Source of the DNA: Fimenecus sp045545735
GTDB taxonomy: Bacteria; Bacillota; Clostridia; Oscillospirales; Acutalibacteraceae
DNA length: 64,000 nt
Reading direction: 5' to 3'
Assembly: GCA_045545735.1 (NCBI GenBank)
Contig: JAZQBM010000012.1
Span: forward strand, 248,001-312,000
The notes beneath the pieces were generated by a model. It saw nothing but the letters and a program-made list of their open reading frames with translations. It did no database searches and was not told the origin of the DNA. This document shows, one piece after another, positions 35,742 to 45,906 of this stretch (positions are counted from its first letter, which is position 1; each line of letters begins with the position of its first letter). Made by a program: the position numbers and the translations under genes.

Positions 35742-36961
35742 TGAAGAAGATGTTATTTGTAACAACCTCTTATCCATTTGGTGAGAGGGAGGCAAGTTTT
35801 GTTCGTCCTGAAATTGCAAAACTTAGTGAAAAGTTTGATATAACTTTAGTATCACGAAATTCAGTTGATGAACAGACTTCGCAAACACCTGAAAATGTCA
35901 AGGTTTTAAGATACAACAGCAAAAAATCGTATAGTGTTATAAAATATCTTTTAAAAACAATATTTTCACCATATATTTACGGTGAAATAATTGCATTAAT
36001 TAAAAAGAAAAAAGTTTGTATAGCAAAAATTAAAAAAGCTATAAAGTATTGTATGCGTTCATTCCACTTTGCAGATTATCTTAATGATATACGTAAAGAA
36101 ATGGGTGAGGAAGTAGTTTTATATACATATTGGAACGACTATTCTGTTATGTCATTATCTTTGATAAAACAATCTAAAGATAAGCTTGTTTCACGTGCTC
36201 ATAGAATAGATTTATATGAGAGAAAAGAAAACAATTACTATCTGCCACTTAAAGAGATTTCAAACAGAAAAACAGACCTTATTGCTTTTATAAGTGAAGA
36301 AGGCAAAGAATATTTTTCAAATAATTTTGAAACAAAAGCATCAAAAGAGGTTTTCCGTTTAGGTGTAAAAAGTCAAAAAAAGAAAATTGTTAATAAAAAG
36401 GAAAATGAGTTATCAGTTTATAGTTTCTCATATGTTGTTCCTGTTAAAAGACTTGATAAAATTATTGATGCTTTGCAAAGAGTTCCTGAAGATATTAAAG
36501 TGAATTGGACACATATTGGTGGAGGCCCGTTATTTGAAGATATTTCTAATACTGCCAAGGAAAAACTTGGTGAAAAAGGAAATATTACATATTCTTTTGT
36601 TGGGGCTATGGAGAATAGTGATGCACTTGAATTTATCGGTCAAAAAGATTTTGATTTATTGATAAATACTTCCGATTCTGAAGGAATTCCCGTAACTATG
36701 ATGGAAGCTATGTCTTTTGGAATTCCAGTTTTAGCGTTAGATGTTGGTGGAGTTAGTGAAATAGTAAAGAATAATAAAAATGGTTATCTTCTTCCTGCCA
36801 ATGCTGACATGTCGTTAATTGCTGAAACATTAGTTTCACATACAGAATTTGATTTATACAAAGTTAATAAAATGCATGAATGTGCATTTGATACTTGGGA
36901 AAACAGTTATTACGATAAAAAGAATTATGAAGAGTTTACAACAAGACTTTATAATTTATAA
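35741..36961 (+). CDS. Glycosyltransferase family 4
   Basis: A 406-residue GT4 enzyme. FVTTSYPFGEREASFVRPE is at the start; the C-terminal domain has SFSYVVPVKRLDKIIDAL, HIGGGPLFEDI and NTSDSEGIPVTMMEAMSFGIPVLALDVGG with the E-x7-E motif. It is coupled to the upstream gene by a one-base overlap. The sequence is AT-rich like the rest of this block. Confidence 0.84.
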   Translation: MKKMLFVTTSYPFGEREASFVRPEIAKLSEKFDITLVSRNSVDEQTSQTPENVKVLRYNSKKSYSVIKYLLKTIFSPYIYGEIIALIKKKKVCIAKIKKAIKYCMRSFHFADYLNDIRKEMGEEVVLYTYWNDYSVMSLSLIKQSKDKLVSRAHRIDLYERKENNYYLPLKEISNRKTDLIAFISEEGKEYFSNNFETKASKEVFRLGVKSQKKKIVNKKENELSVYSFSYVVPVKRLDKIIDALQRVPEDIKVNWTHIGGGPLFEDISNTAKEKLGEKGNITYSFVGAMENSDALEFIGQKDFDLLINTSDSEGIPVTMMEAMSFGIPVLALDVGGVSEIVKNNKNGYLLPANADMSLIAETLVSHTEFDLYKVNKMHECAFDTWENSYYDKKNYEEFTTRLYNL

Positions 36962-36993
36962 TTAATGAATAAACAATGAAAAGAGGTGAAGAT

Positions 36994-38154
36994 ATGATAT
37001 ATGTATTAGGCGTACATCTTATATTAGTGCTACTCGATATTCTGTTGATAAAAAAGCATAAAAAATTATTCTTTATATTGGCTACTGTTCTCATGTCTTC
37101 ACTAGCATATTTTATAGTAGTAAGAGAAGAAGCTGACTTATCGCGATATATTAATATGATGGAATATACGCGTATAATGGGATTTGAGTGGGGTGCAGAT
37201 AATTACGGAGGTTCAAACCCGTTAGCATTTCTATTCTTCTATGGTATGTCATTGTTTAACAATGACGCGTTAGTACCTGTAGTTGCAGCTGCAGTCACTT
37301 ATGGTTGCAGTTTTGCAGTTTTATATAAGTCATCAAAGCGTTTCAATTCATCAGTGGCAGATATTAATATAGCACTCATATTCTTTATGCTAAATATGAA
37401 TTATTGTTATATTCTTGACGTAATTCGTATGTATATGGCTTTTGCAATTATGGCATATTTCTTATATATGGATATAGTTGAGAAAAAACACAGGTGGTTG
37501 TGTTTTACTGTATACATTCTTATTTGTTATTTCCATTATGCTATGATGGTATTTGTTCTCTTGAGAGTTGTTTTGGTTTTCACTAGAAAATTCAAGGGTA
37601 TTTCATCTGCTATTGTTACAGTGATGGTTCCTTTGATTATTTTGATAGCATATAAATTTGTTGAAAGTTTTAGTGGTGACAGTTCATTATTGGGTTTGGC
37701 AAACGACAAACTCTTAGGTTATCAGGATTATGAAACTTTTGGTATATGGCAATTTGCGGCATCAATGATTAGGTCGGCATTGTTTATTTTCTTATGTTTA
37801 ATTGGTGTGTGGATTTGCAGTGAATGGAAAAAGTCTGAATTAAGAAAATGTGACATTGAAGAAAACTGTAATAAGTCTATTGTACCTATTAAGAGAAATA
37901 ACGATTTTATAATTTACTCTTTATATGTAACTTTTACGATTTTTATATTAATTTCAAATTATCAATTTGTTTTAAGAACACCTTATTTTGTTCAGATTTT
38001 TATGTCATTTGTATTATTGCTTATTCTAATGAAACTTAAACAATATAATGAGCAGTATTATACAGCGTTATCAGTGATAATTGTTATCGAAAGTTTAGGG
38101 CATTTTGCATACTTATTGCTTTATGTTTATAGGAATATGTCATTTGTATTTTAA
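36994..38154 (+). CDS. EpsG-family polysaccharide polymerase (Wzy-like), second copy
   Basis: A 386-residue protein with about ten membrane helices. YFIVVREEADLSRYINMMEY early on is the Asp/Arg loop typical of EpsG, and IRMYMAFAIMAYFLY corresponds to the RQ-type helix. ATG 36994 is chosen because AAGAGGTGA lies just upstream; ATG 36976 precedes it. It differs clearly from the 29726 polymerase, so the two may use different repeat units. Confidence 0.8.
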   Translation: MIYVLGVHLILVLLDILLIKKHKKLFFILATVLMSSLAYFIVVREEADLSRYINMMEYTRIMGFEWGADNYGGSNPLAFLFFYGMSLFNNDALVPVVAAAVTYGCSFAVLYKSSKRFNSSVADINIALIFFMLNMNYCYILDVIRMYMAFAIMAYFLYMDIVEKKHRWLCFTVYILICYFHYAMMVFVLLRVVLVFTRKFKGISSAIVTVMVPLIILIAYKFVESFSGDSSLLGLANDKLLGYQDYETFGIWQFAASMIRSALFIFLCLIGVWICSEWKKSELRKCDIEENCNKSIVPIKRNNDFIIYSLYVTFTIFILISNYQFVLRTPYFVQIFMSFVLLLILMKLKQYNEQYYTALSVIIVIESLGHFAYLLLYVYRNMSFVF

Positions 38155-38167
38155 CAGGAGGTAAACA

Positions 38168-39706
38168 ATGAACAGAAAAGTCGGTGTAATATTTTCATAT
38201 GTTCTAATGTTTGTGGAAATATGCTCAACTATGCTGTTTACTCCGTTCCTGATACGAACACTTGGTCAGGCTGAGTACGGAATTTATCATTTGATTCTGT
38301 CTATATTGTCGTACTTCACTTTGCTTGATTTAGGTGTAGGTAACTCGGTAATCAGATACATGTCAAAATACTCTGCTGAGAACAACAAAAAAGCTCAGTG
38401 TAGTTTTATGGGCGTTACAACAATATATTACTCAATTATTGCGGTGATTGCTTTTGTTATCGGACTTGTTGTGAAACAGAATTTACCACAGATTTTTGAA
38501 ACAGGTCTTACAGCATCTGAAATTCAGCTTGCTGAAAAATTGTTTTCAATTGCAATATGTAATACCGTAGTGAGCCTTGCTACTTCTGCTTTCTCAAATG
38601 CAATTCTTGCACACGAGCACTTTATGGTTTCAAAGGGCACTACAATAGTTATGACAATAATTAAAGTGTTATTGTCAGTTGTTGCACTTAAAATGGGAAT
38701 GAGCAGTGAAGGTGTTCTTACAGTTCATCTTATTACAACTTGTATAACAAGAGGTATATATGTTGTATATGTTGTTTTTAAATTAAAGATAATTCCAAGT
38801 TTTAAGAATATTCAATTCTCATTTTTAAAAGAAGTGGCATCATATTCATCGTTCATACTTCTTCAGTTGATAGCAAGTTACATAAACTCTATGTCAGACC
38901 AGATTTTATTGGGAATGTTTGCACAAGGTTCAGCCGTTATAATTGGTATTTACAGTATCGGTGCACAGATTCTCCAGTACTTCAAAACTGTAGGAGCTCA
39001 TTTTACAGGTGTTCTAATGCCGGGATTAGTGCGACTTGTTGATTCAAAGCCAACAAGAGAGACCTACGAAAAAGAAATGATAAAAATAGGCAGAATTGTA
39101 TTTATGGTTCTGGCACTTGTGTGGTGTGTATTCCTTGTATTTGGTAAGGATTTCATCTGTTTATGGGCCGGGGAAGAAAATTCTCAAGCGTATATTGTTG
39201 CAATTGTCTTAATGTTCCCAACATTGTTTGGTTATGCTCAAGGTACCGGTTATCAACTTTTACAAGCAATGGCAAAACATAAACTGCCGGCAATTATACA
39301 GGTTGGTTCCGCAATACTTCACATTATACTTGTAATAATCTTAATTAAGTGGAATGCTCTTTATGGTACAGTTATAGGTTCATTTGTATCGTTGTTCCTT
39401 TGTGATATGGTTATAATGACTCTAATGTACAAAAAGCAGATAGGTATTCGTTTAAGAGTTTTCTTTGGCGGAATGTTTAAAGGTACAGTACCGTGTTTGT
39501 TATTATCAACAGTGGTAGGTTTTATGTTAAAGGCATTTAATTTAAACCGATTTGGTTGGTTGGGATTTGTTGTAAATTGTGGCGTAATGGTTGCAATTTA
39601 TGGCGTAACAATGTTATTATATGGTATGAATGATTATGAGAAAAAACTTATTTTCAAACCATTTAAGAAGATATTAAAGAAAATACATATTGTAAAGGAA
39701 GTATAA
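38168..39706 (+). CDS. Wzx-type flippase, second copy
   Basis: A 512-residue, 14-helix MOP-family flippase, clearly paralogous to the 31945 protein: NRKVGVIFSYVLMFVEICST, LGQAEYGIYHLILSI, LDLGVGNSVIRYMSKYS and SYINSMSDQILLGMFAQGS align along the whole length. RBS AGGAGG lies 7 bp before ATG. The duplication, with the second polymerase, is notable. Confidence 0.88.
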   Translation: MNRKVGVIFSYVLMFVEICSTMLFTPFLIRTLGQAEYGIYHLILSILSYFTLLDLGVGNSVIRYMSKYSAENNKKAQCSFMGVTTIYYSIIAVIAFVIGLVVKQNLPQIFETGLTASEIQLAEKLFSIAICNTVVSLATSAFSNAILAHEHFMVSKGTTIVMTIIKVLLSVVALKMGMSSEGVLTVHLITTCITRGIYVVYVVFKLKIIPSFKNIQFSFLKEVASYSSFILLQLIASYINSMSDQILLGMFAQGSAVIIGIYSIGAQILQYFKTVGAHFTGVLMPGLVRLVDSKPTRETYEKEMIKIGRIVFMVLALVWCVFLVFGKDFICLWAGEENSQAYIVAIVLMFPTLFGYAQGTGYQLLQAMAKHKLPAIIQVGSAILHIILVIILIKWNALYGTVIGSFVSLFLCDMVIMTLMYKKQIGIRLRVFFGGMFKGTVPCLLLSTVVGFMLKAFNLNRFGWLGFVVNCGVMVAIYGVTMLLYGMNDYEKKLIFKPFKKILKKIHIVKEV

Positions 39707-39708
39707 AT

Positions 39709-40746
39709 ATGTTCAAGAATAAAACATTAATGATTACAGGTGGTACTGGTTCATTTGGTAACACAGTGCTTCGAAGATTTTTAGAAACTGATATCGGCGA
39801 AATCCGTGTTTTTTCTCGTGATGAGAAAAAACAAGATGACATGCGTCACGAATTTCAGCAGAAATTCCCTGAAGTTGCCGATAAATTGAAGTTCTATATC
39901 GGTGATGTTCGTGATTTACAGTCAGTTAAAAATGCTATGCACGGTGTTGACTACATATTCCATGCTGCAGCACTCAAGCAGGTTCCATCTTGTGAATTCT
40001 TCCCTGTTGAAGCAGTTAAAACTAATGTTTTAGGTACTGATAATGTTCTTACAGCAGCTATTGACGAAGGTGTTAAGTGTGTAATCTGTCTTTCAACTGA
40101 TAAGGCAGCATACCCTGTAAATGCTATGGGTACATCAAAAGCTATGATGGAAAAAGTTGTTGTTGCAAAGAGCCGAACAGTAAGTCCTGAAAAAACAAAA
40201 ATTTGCTGTACTCGTTACGGTAATGTTCTTTGCTCACGTGGCTCAGTAGTACCGCTTTGGATTGACCAGATTCGTGAAGGCAAACCAATTACAATTACAG
40301 AGCCTTCAATGACTCGTTTTGTTATGAGCCTTGAAGAAGCAGTTGACCTTGTACTCTTTGCATTTGAAAATGGTGAAAGTGGTGACATTCTCGTTCAGAA
40401 AGCACCTGCTTGCACTATCGAAGTATTAGCAGAAGCAGTAAAAGAACTCTTCGCACCTGATACAGAAATTAAGGTTATCGGTATTCGTCATGGTGAAAAA
40501 ATGTATGAAACACTTCTTACAAATGAAGAGTGTGCAAATGCATTTGATATGGGCGATTTCTATCGTGTGCCTGCTGACAAACGCGGTCTTAACTACGATA
40601 AATACTTTAAGGATGGCGATGTTGAACGTAACACTCTTACAGAGTTCAACTCAAACAATACAACTCTTATGACAGTTGAAGAAGTTAAAGAAAAACTTTT
40701 AACTCTTTCATATATTCAGAATGAACTTGCAAATTGGGGTAAATAA
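39709..40746 (+). CDS. capE: UDP-N-acetylglucosamine 4,6-dehydratase/5-epimerase
   Basis: A 345-residue SDR that begins UDP-L-FucNAc synthesis: 4,6-dehydration and epimerisation of UDP-GlcNAc. GGTGSFGNTVLRRFL is the NADP motif, then FSRDEKKQDDMRHEF, AALKQVPSCEFFPVEA and STDKAAYPVNAMGTSKAMMEK. In the last, Met stands where other SDRs have the catalytic Tyr, as in the CapE/FlaA1-type inverting enzymes. CapF- and CapG-like genes follow directly, confirming the pathway. Confidence 0.92.
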   Translation: MFKNKTLMITGGTGSFGNTVLRRFLETDIGEIRVFSRDEKKQDDMRHEFQQKFPEVADKLKFYIGDVRDLQSVKNAMHGVDYIFHAAALKQVPSCEFFPVEAVKTNVLGTDNVLTAAIDEGVKCVICLSTDKAAYPVNAMGTSKAMMEKVVVAKSRTVSPEKTKICCTRYGNVLCSRGSVVPLWIDQIREGKPITITEPSMTRFVMSLEEAVDLVLFAFENGESGDILVQKAPACTIEVLAEAVKELFAPDTEIKVIGIRHGEKMYETLLTNEECANAFDMGDFYRVPADKRGLNYDKYFKDGDVERNTLTEFNSNNTTLMTVEEVKEKLLTLSYIQNELANWGK

Positions 40747-40748
40747 AA

Positions 40749-42770
40749 ATGAAAATACTCGTTACGGGAGCAAAAGGATTTGTAGGTAAAAACCTTGTTG
40801 CAACTTTAAATACAATTAAAGAGGGCAAGAATAAGACTACAAATCTGCCGTCGGACCTTGAAATTTGTGAATTTGATATTGATACAGATAAAGCCCTTTT
40901 AGATGAATATTGTGATGGCTGTGATTTCGTTGTAAACCTTGCAGGAGTGAACAGACCACAGAATACAGAAGAATTTATGCAGGGCAATTTTGGTTTCGCA
41001 TCAACACTTCTTGAAACTTTAAAAAAGCATAATAATACTTGTCCTGTGCTTTTGTCTTCATCAACTCAAGCATCTTTGGACAACCCTTATGGCCAAAGTA
41101 AAAAAGCAGGGGAGGACCTTTTCTTTGAGTATTCAAAAGAAACAGGTGCTAAAGTGCTTGTTTATCGTTATCCAAATGTTTTCGGTAAATGGTGCAGACC
41201 AAATTATAACAGTGCGGTTGCAACTTTCTGTAACAACATCGCAAACGATTTACCAATTCAGGTCAATGATAGAAACCATCCAATGACACTCGTTTATGTT
41301 GATGATGTTGTCCAAGAAATTATCAATGCAATGTGCGGTAATGAAACTCGTGACGGTGAATTCTGTAAAGTGCCCGTTGAACATAAAATTACTTTGGGTG
41401 AAATTGTTGATTTGATTTATTCATTCAAAGAAAGCCGTGAAAACAAACAAGTACCTGATATGACCGAAGGTAGTTTTTCTAAGAAACTTTACAGTACATA
41501 TCTTTCTTACTTGCCAAAGGACAAGTTCTCATACCCATTAAAAATGAATATTGACGACCGTGGCTCATTTACCGAAATTTTGAGAACCGTAAACAATGGT
41601 CAGTTTTCAGTAAATATTTCAAAACCACACATCACGAAAGGTCAGCACTGGCACCATACAAAGAATGAAAAATTCTTGGTAGTTGCAGGTAAAGGTGTAA
41701 TTCGTTTCCGTAAAATAGATAGTGATGAGGTTATTGAGTATTTCGTTTCAGGTGAAAAGTTGGAAGTGGTTGATATTCCAACAGGTTACACTCATAATAT
41801 CGAAAACTTGGGCGATGCCGATATGGTCACATTTATGTGGTGTAATGAGTGTTTTAATCCAGAAAAACCGGACACCTTCTTTTTACCAGTTGCTGAAACT
41901 TCAACGGTAGAAAATAAAAAGAATATTTTGGTTCTTGGCGGTGCTGGTATGGCAGGATTTGTTGTATCAACATATTTCAAAGAGCAAGGTTATGATGTAA
42001 CAATCTTTGATATGAATGCTGTTGAAGGATTTTCTTGTATAACTGGTAGTGCAACAGATACCGAGTTGTTAAAAAAAGTTGTGTTAGAAAAGTCTTATTG
42101 TGCAGTAATCAATTGTATAGGATTTCTTAATCGTGCTTGTGATGAAAATCGTGGACTTGCAGCATACCTTAATGGCTATTTGCCACATTATTTAGCAGAT
42201 ATTCTTAAAAATTCAAAAACTAAATTGTTGCATATAAGTTCAGATTGCGTGTTTTCAGGCAATACTCCTCCATATGATGAAACTGCTGTGCCGGATGCTT
42301 GCGATAATTATGGAAAAACCAAGGCATTAGGCGAAGTCGATAATAACAAAGATATCACTTTCCGCACGTCAATTGTAGGCCCTGACAGAACCGCTCTAAA
42401 GCAGGGACTTGTGAATTGGTTTATGCAACAAAGTGAAATTAAAGGTTTTACAAGGGTAATGTGGTCGGGCGTTTCAACAGTTACACTTGCACGTGCAATG
42501 AAATCGGCAATTGAACAAGATGTTAGTGGAATTTATCATCTAGTTAATAACGAATTTATAAGTAAGCACGATTTACTCGTGCTTTTCAATAAGTATCTTC
42601 GTAACAATGAAGTTGTTATTAATGCTGATGACAGTGCGAGTTTAAAGAAAATAATCATTAATACGAGAAAAGATTTTGATTTTGTTGTTCCGTCTTATGA
42701 TGAAATGGTAGTTGAGATTGCTGAGTGGATAAAAGAACATCCTGATATATATTCACACTACACAAAATAA
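40749..42770 (+). CDS. capF: CapF-like reductase fused to an RmlD-like SDR
   Basis: A 673-residue two-part protein. Residues 1-~380 match CapF/WbjC: an SDR domain (GAKGFVGKNL, NPYGQSKKAGE) that reduces the 4-keto sugar, and a cupin domain with KGQHWHHTKNEKFLVV supplying zinc His ligands. Residues ~392-673 form a second SDR (NILVLGGAGMAGFVVSTYF, HISSDCVFSG, YGKTKALGE) resembling RmlD-type dTDP-4-keto-sugar reductases. CapF alone is ~370 residues, so the fusion is unusual. The frame is continuous across the junction. The second domain may act on the same L-FucNAc intermediate or another sugar. Confidence 0.88.
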   Translation: MKILVTGAKGFVGKNLVATLNTIKEGKNKTTNLPSDLEICEFDIDTDKALLDEYCDGCDFVVNLAGVNRPQNTEEFMQGNFGFASTLLETLKKHNNTCPVLLSSSTQASLDNPYGQSKKAGEDLFFEYSKETGAKVLVYRYPNVFGKWCRPNYNSAVATFCNNIANDLPIQVNDRNHPMTLVYVDDVVQEIINAMCGNETRDGEFCKVPVEHKITLGEIVDLIYSFKESRENKQVPDMTEGSFSKKLYSTYLSYLPKDKFSYPLKMNIDDRGSFTEILRTVNNGQFSVNISKPHITKGQHWHHTKNEKFLVVAGKGVIRFRKIDSDEVIEYFVSGEKLEVVDIPTGYTHNIENLGDADMVTFMWCNECFNPEKPDTFFLPVAETSTVENKKNILVLGGAGMAGFVVSTYFKEQGYDVTIFDMNAVEGFSCITGSATDTELLKKVVLEKSYCAVINCIGFLNRACDENRGLAAYLNGYLPHYLADILKNSKTKLLHISSDCVFSGNTPPYDETAVPDACDNYGKTKALGEVDNNKDITFRTSIVGPDRTALKQGLVNWFMQQSEIKGFTRVMWSGVSTVTLARAMKSAIEQDVSGIYHLVNNEFISKHDLLVLFNKYLRNNEVVINADDSASLKKIIINTRKDFDFVVPSYDEMVVEIAEWIKEHPDIYSHYTK

Positions 42771-42818
42771 CAGAAACTAATGGGCAGTGTTGCCAATTAA
42801 CAAAAAGGTGGTAATAAT

Positions 42819-44003
42819 ATGGAAATGCAGATGGATTTTTCCAATATAAAATTTAAAGATAATGGTAAATTAAAGCTTTTAATTATTGTTGGTACAAGAC
42901 CTGAAATCATTCGTCTTGCAGAAGTAATTGACAAAAGCCGTCACTATTTTGACTGCATTCTTGCACATACAGGTCAAAATTATGATTATAATCTTAATGA
43001 AATTTTCTTTGAAGGCTTAAAAATAGATTCTCCGGATGTTTATCTTAATGCGGTAGGTGATGACTTAGGCTCAACAATAGGAAACATTATAAATTGTTCA
43101 TATAAGCTTATGAATCAGATTAAACCAGATGCGTTGCTCATTTTAGGGGATACGAACTCTTGCCTTTCTGCAATTCCAGCAAAAAGACTTCATATTCCAA
43201 TTTTCCATATGGAAGCAGGTAACCGTTGTAAAGACGAGTGCCTTCCTGAAGAAACAAATCGCCGTCTTGTAGATATTATTTCAGATGTAAATCTTTGCTA
43301 TTCTGAACACGCTCGACGTTATTTGATAGAAGCAGGTATGCCCAAAGAACGCACTTATGTAACCGGTTCACCAATGGCAGAGGTGCTGCGTAATAACCTT
43401 GCAGAAATTGAAATGTCAGACATTCATTCAAAACTCGGTTTAGAAAAAGGTAGATATATTCTTCTTTCTGCTCATAGAGAAGAAAATTTAGATACGGAAA
43501 AGAATTTCTTGTCACTTTTCAATGCAATCAACAAAATGGCTGAAAAATATGATATGCCAATTCTTTATTCTTGCCACCCAAGAAGTAAAAAGCGTCTTGA
43601 AACAAGTGGATTTAAACTTGATAAGAGAGTAATTCAGCACGAACCACTTGGTTTCCATGATTACAATTGCCTGCAGATGAATGCCTTTGCAGTTGTATCT
43701 GATAGCGGAACAATGCCTGAAGAAGCAGCTTTCTTCACAGGCGAGGGTAAATCTTTCCCAGCAGTCTGTATTCGTACATCAACTGAACGTCCTGAAGCAC
43801 TTGATAAGGCTTGTTTTGTGCTTGCCGGTATTGATGAAAAGTCACTTCTTCAGTCAATTGATACAGCAGTTGAAATGAATAAGAATGGTGACCTTGGAGT
43901 TCCTGTACCAGATTATGTTGATGAAAATGTTTCAACAAAAGTAGTTAAACTCATTCAGTCATATACAGGTGTAGTTGACAAAATGGTTTGGAGAAAATTC
44001 TAA
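42819..44003 (+). CDS. capG: UDP-N-acetylglucosamine 2-epimerase family (CapG/FnlC-like)
   Basis: A 394-residue non-hydrolysing UDP-sugar 2-epimerase. VGTRPEIIRLAEV, HTGQNYDYN, LGDTNSCLSA, HMEAGNRCKDECLPEETNRR and SDSGTMPEEA are family signatures. After CapE and CapF, it would make UDP-L-FucNAc from the talose isomer, rather than UDP-ManNAc. RBS AAAGGTGG precedes ATG 42819. The stop overlaps the kinase ATG. Confidence 0.9.
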   Translation: MEMQMDFSNIKFKDNGKLKLLIIVGTRPEIIRLAEVIDKSRHYFDCILAHTGQNYDYNLNEIFFEGLKIDSPDVYLNAVGDDLGSTIGNIINCSYKLMNQIKPDALLILGDTNSCLSAIPAKRLHIPIFHMEAGNRCKDECLPEETNRRLVDIISDVNLCYSEHARRYLIEAGMPKERTYVTGSPMAEVLRNNLAEIEMSDIHSKLGLEKGRYILLSAHREENLDTEKNFLSLFNAINKMAEKYDMPILYSCHPRSKKRLETSGFKLDKRVIQHEPLGFHDYNCLQMNAFAVVSDSGTMPEEAAFFTGEGKSFPAVCIRTSTERPEALDKACFVLAGIDEKSLLQSIDTAVEMNKNGDLGVPVPDYVDENVSTKVVKLIQSYTGVVDKMVWRKF

Positions 44004-45175
44004 TGATTTGTGAGAAAATTTTTGAAGAACGCTATCAGAGAACCTCGTCAGGAGTGGCTTTTTGCCCATATAGAATTTGTCCTATTGGTGCTCATAGCGA
44101 CCATCAGTTAGGTAAAATTACAGGGCTTGCCATTGATAAGGGAATTCATATTGCATATGGACCTAAGACAAGTGGTATTGTTGAATTGAGCTCTTTGCAA
44201 TTTGATAAGCGTGCACAATTCCATATTAATTCTGTGCCCGAAACAAAACAATTGGATTGGGCTGACTATTTACGTGGTGCAACTCTTGCGTTAGCCGAGA
44301 AATATCCAATAAAAATTGGCCTTGCAGGTGTTATTGAAGGCACTTTGCCAATAGGTGGATTGTCATCATCTGCAGCCGTAATTATTGCATTTCTTTCAGC
44401 ACTTTGTGATGTTAATAGTATTAAACTTACAAGTAATGAAATGATTATGATGGCTTTGCAGGCTGAAAACAAATATGTGGGTGTTTCTTGTGGTAAACTT
44501 GACCAGTCTTGCGAAGTTTATTCTAAAAAAGACCATCTTTTGTACCTTGATACAAAAGACGATACTTTTGAATTAATTCCTACAAATCCACAAATGAAAC
44601 CTTATGAAATTATTATTTTCTTTAGTGGATTAGAGCGTTCATTGGTAGGGTCTAAATTCAATATGCGAGTTGATGAATGTCGCAGTGCGGCTTATGCGTT
44701 AAAGGCATTAGCAGGCATGGAGTATGGAAGATTTAACGAAACTAATCTTCGTGAAGTTCCATATGAAGTGTATTTAGAGTATAAAGATAAATTGCCAGAG
44801 AACTGGATGAAACGTGCGGAACATTGGTACACAGAGTTCCATCGTGTTCAAAAGGGTGCGGAATGTTGGCGAAATGGCGACATTGAGGCATTCGGTAAAC
44901 TTTCATTTGAAAGTGGTTATTCATCAATTTATAATTATGAGGCAGGCTCTCCTGAGCTTAAAAAACTTTATGAAATTATTACTGAAACAGATGGTATCTA
45001 TGGTGGTCGTTTCAGCGGTGCGGGATTTAAGGGTTGTTGTATTGCACTTATTGACCCTGCTTTCCGTGAGTCAGTAATTGAAAATGTAACTACAAAATAT
45101 CTTAAGGCATTCCCTGACCTTAAAGGTAAATATTCTGCACACGTTACAAAAAGTGCAGACGGAGTAAACTTATGA
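44003..45175 (+). CDS. GHMP sugar kinase, galacturonokinase-like
   Basis: A 390-residue GHMP kinase of the galactokinase group. The sugar-binding motif is APYRICPLGAHxDHQ-like: CPYRICPIGAHSDHQ (21-35), as in plant galacturonokinase, rather than the GRVNLIGEHTDY of galactokinase. The ATP motif IGGLSSSAAVI (~118) and a late FSGAGFKGCC are present. It likely phosphorylates C1 of galacturonate or a related acid sugar. ATG 44003 overlaps the capG stop and follows GGAGAA. A nucleotidyltransferase and UDP-uronate epimerase genes follow with 4- and 7-bp overlaps, making a three-gene module. Confidence 0.8.
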   Translation: MICEKIFEERYQRTSSGVAFCPYRICPIGAHSDHQLGKITGLAIDKGIHIAYGPKTSGIVELSSLQFDKRAQFHINSVPETKQLDWADYLRGATLALAEKYPIKIGLAGVIEGTLPIGGLSSSAAVIIAFLSALCDVNSIKLTSNEMIMMALQAENKYVGVSCGKLDQSCEVYSKKDHLLYLDTKDDTFELIPTNPQMKPYEIIIFFSGLERSLVGSKFNMRVDECRSAAYALKALAGMEYGRFNETNLREVPYEVYLEYKDKLPENWMKRAEHWYTEFHRVQKGAECWRNGDIEAFGKLSFESGYSSIYNYEAGSPELKKLYEIITETDGIYGGRFSGAGFKGCCIALIDPAFRESVIENVTTKYLKAFPDLKGKYSAHVTKSADGVNL

Positions 45176-45906
45176 AATGTTTGATATTAGCGGCGGGCTA
45201 TGCAACCCGCCTTTATCCTTTAACTGAAAATTTTCCTAAACCATTACTTTCGGTAGGCGAAAAGACCATTCTTGACTGGCTTATTGAAGATATTGATACT
45301 TTAGGGCTCGTTGATGAGTATATTGTGATTTCGAACCACAAGTTTGCTCACCATTTTGATGTTTGGGCATCTTCAAAATCGCAGAAAATTACGGTTGTTG
45401 ATGATGGAACAAGTACAAATGAAACAAGACTCGGTGCAGTTTGTGATATACAGTTTGCAATTGATAAATTAGGTTTAGACGATGATATGCTTGTTATTGC
45501 AGGTGATAATCTTCTTGATTTCAGTCTTACAAAATTTATTGAATATGCAAAGAACAAAAACGCAACTTGTATTATGCGTTACTATGAACCATCACAAGAA
45601 AAACTTAAAAAATGCGGTGTTGTAACAGTTGATAATAAGGACAAAATTATAAATATGGTTGAAAAACCTGCAAATCCGGAAAGTAATTGGTGTTGTCCGC
45701 CGTTCTATTATTACACAAAAGACTCTGCAAAACTCATTAAAAAAGGTATTGAAAGTGGTTGCGGAGTTGACGCACCGGGTAGCTTTATTGCGTGGTTATG
45801 CACTCAGGTTAAAGCCTATGCTATGGAAATGCCGGGAAAACGTTATGATATAGGCAATCTTGAAAGTTATGAACAGGTAAAAAAGGAGTATAAAGGTATA
45901 TGTTGA
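45172..45906 (+). CDS. Sugar-1-phosphate nucleotidyltransferase
   Basis: A 244-residue RmlA/GlmU-like NTP transferase. LILAAGYATRLYPLTENFPKPLL is the nucleotide-binding signature; AGDNLLDFS and VEKPANPE are also conserved. The missing C-terminal hexapeptide domain shows it is a simple pyrophosphorylase. Overlaps with the kinase (4 bp) and epimerase (7 bp) suggest it activates the kinase product, giving UDP-GalA or a related nucleotide sugar. The nucleotide is not proven. Confidence 0.85.
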   Translation: MKCLILAAGYATRLYPLTENFPKPLLSVGEKTILDWLIEDIDTLGLVDEYIVISNHKFAHHFDVWASSKSQKITVVDDGTSTNETRLGAVCDIQFAIDKLGLDDDMLVIAGDNLLDFSLTKFIEYAKNKNATCIMRYYEPSQEKLKKCGVVTVDNKDKIINMVEKPANPESNWCCPPFYYYTKDSAKLIKKGIESGCGVDAPGSFIAWLCTQVKAYAMEMPGKRYDIGNLESYEQVKKEYKGIC

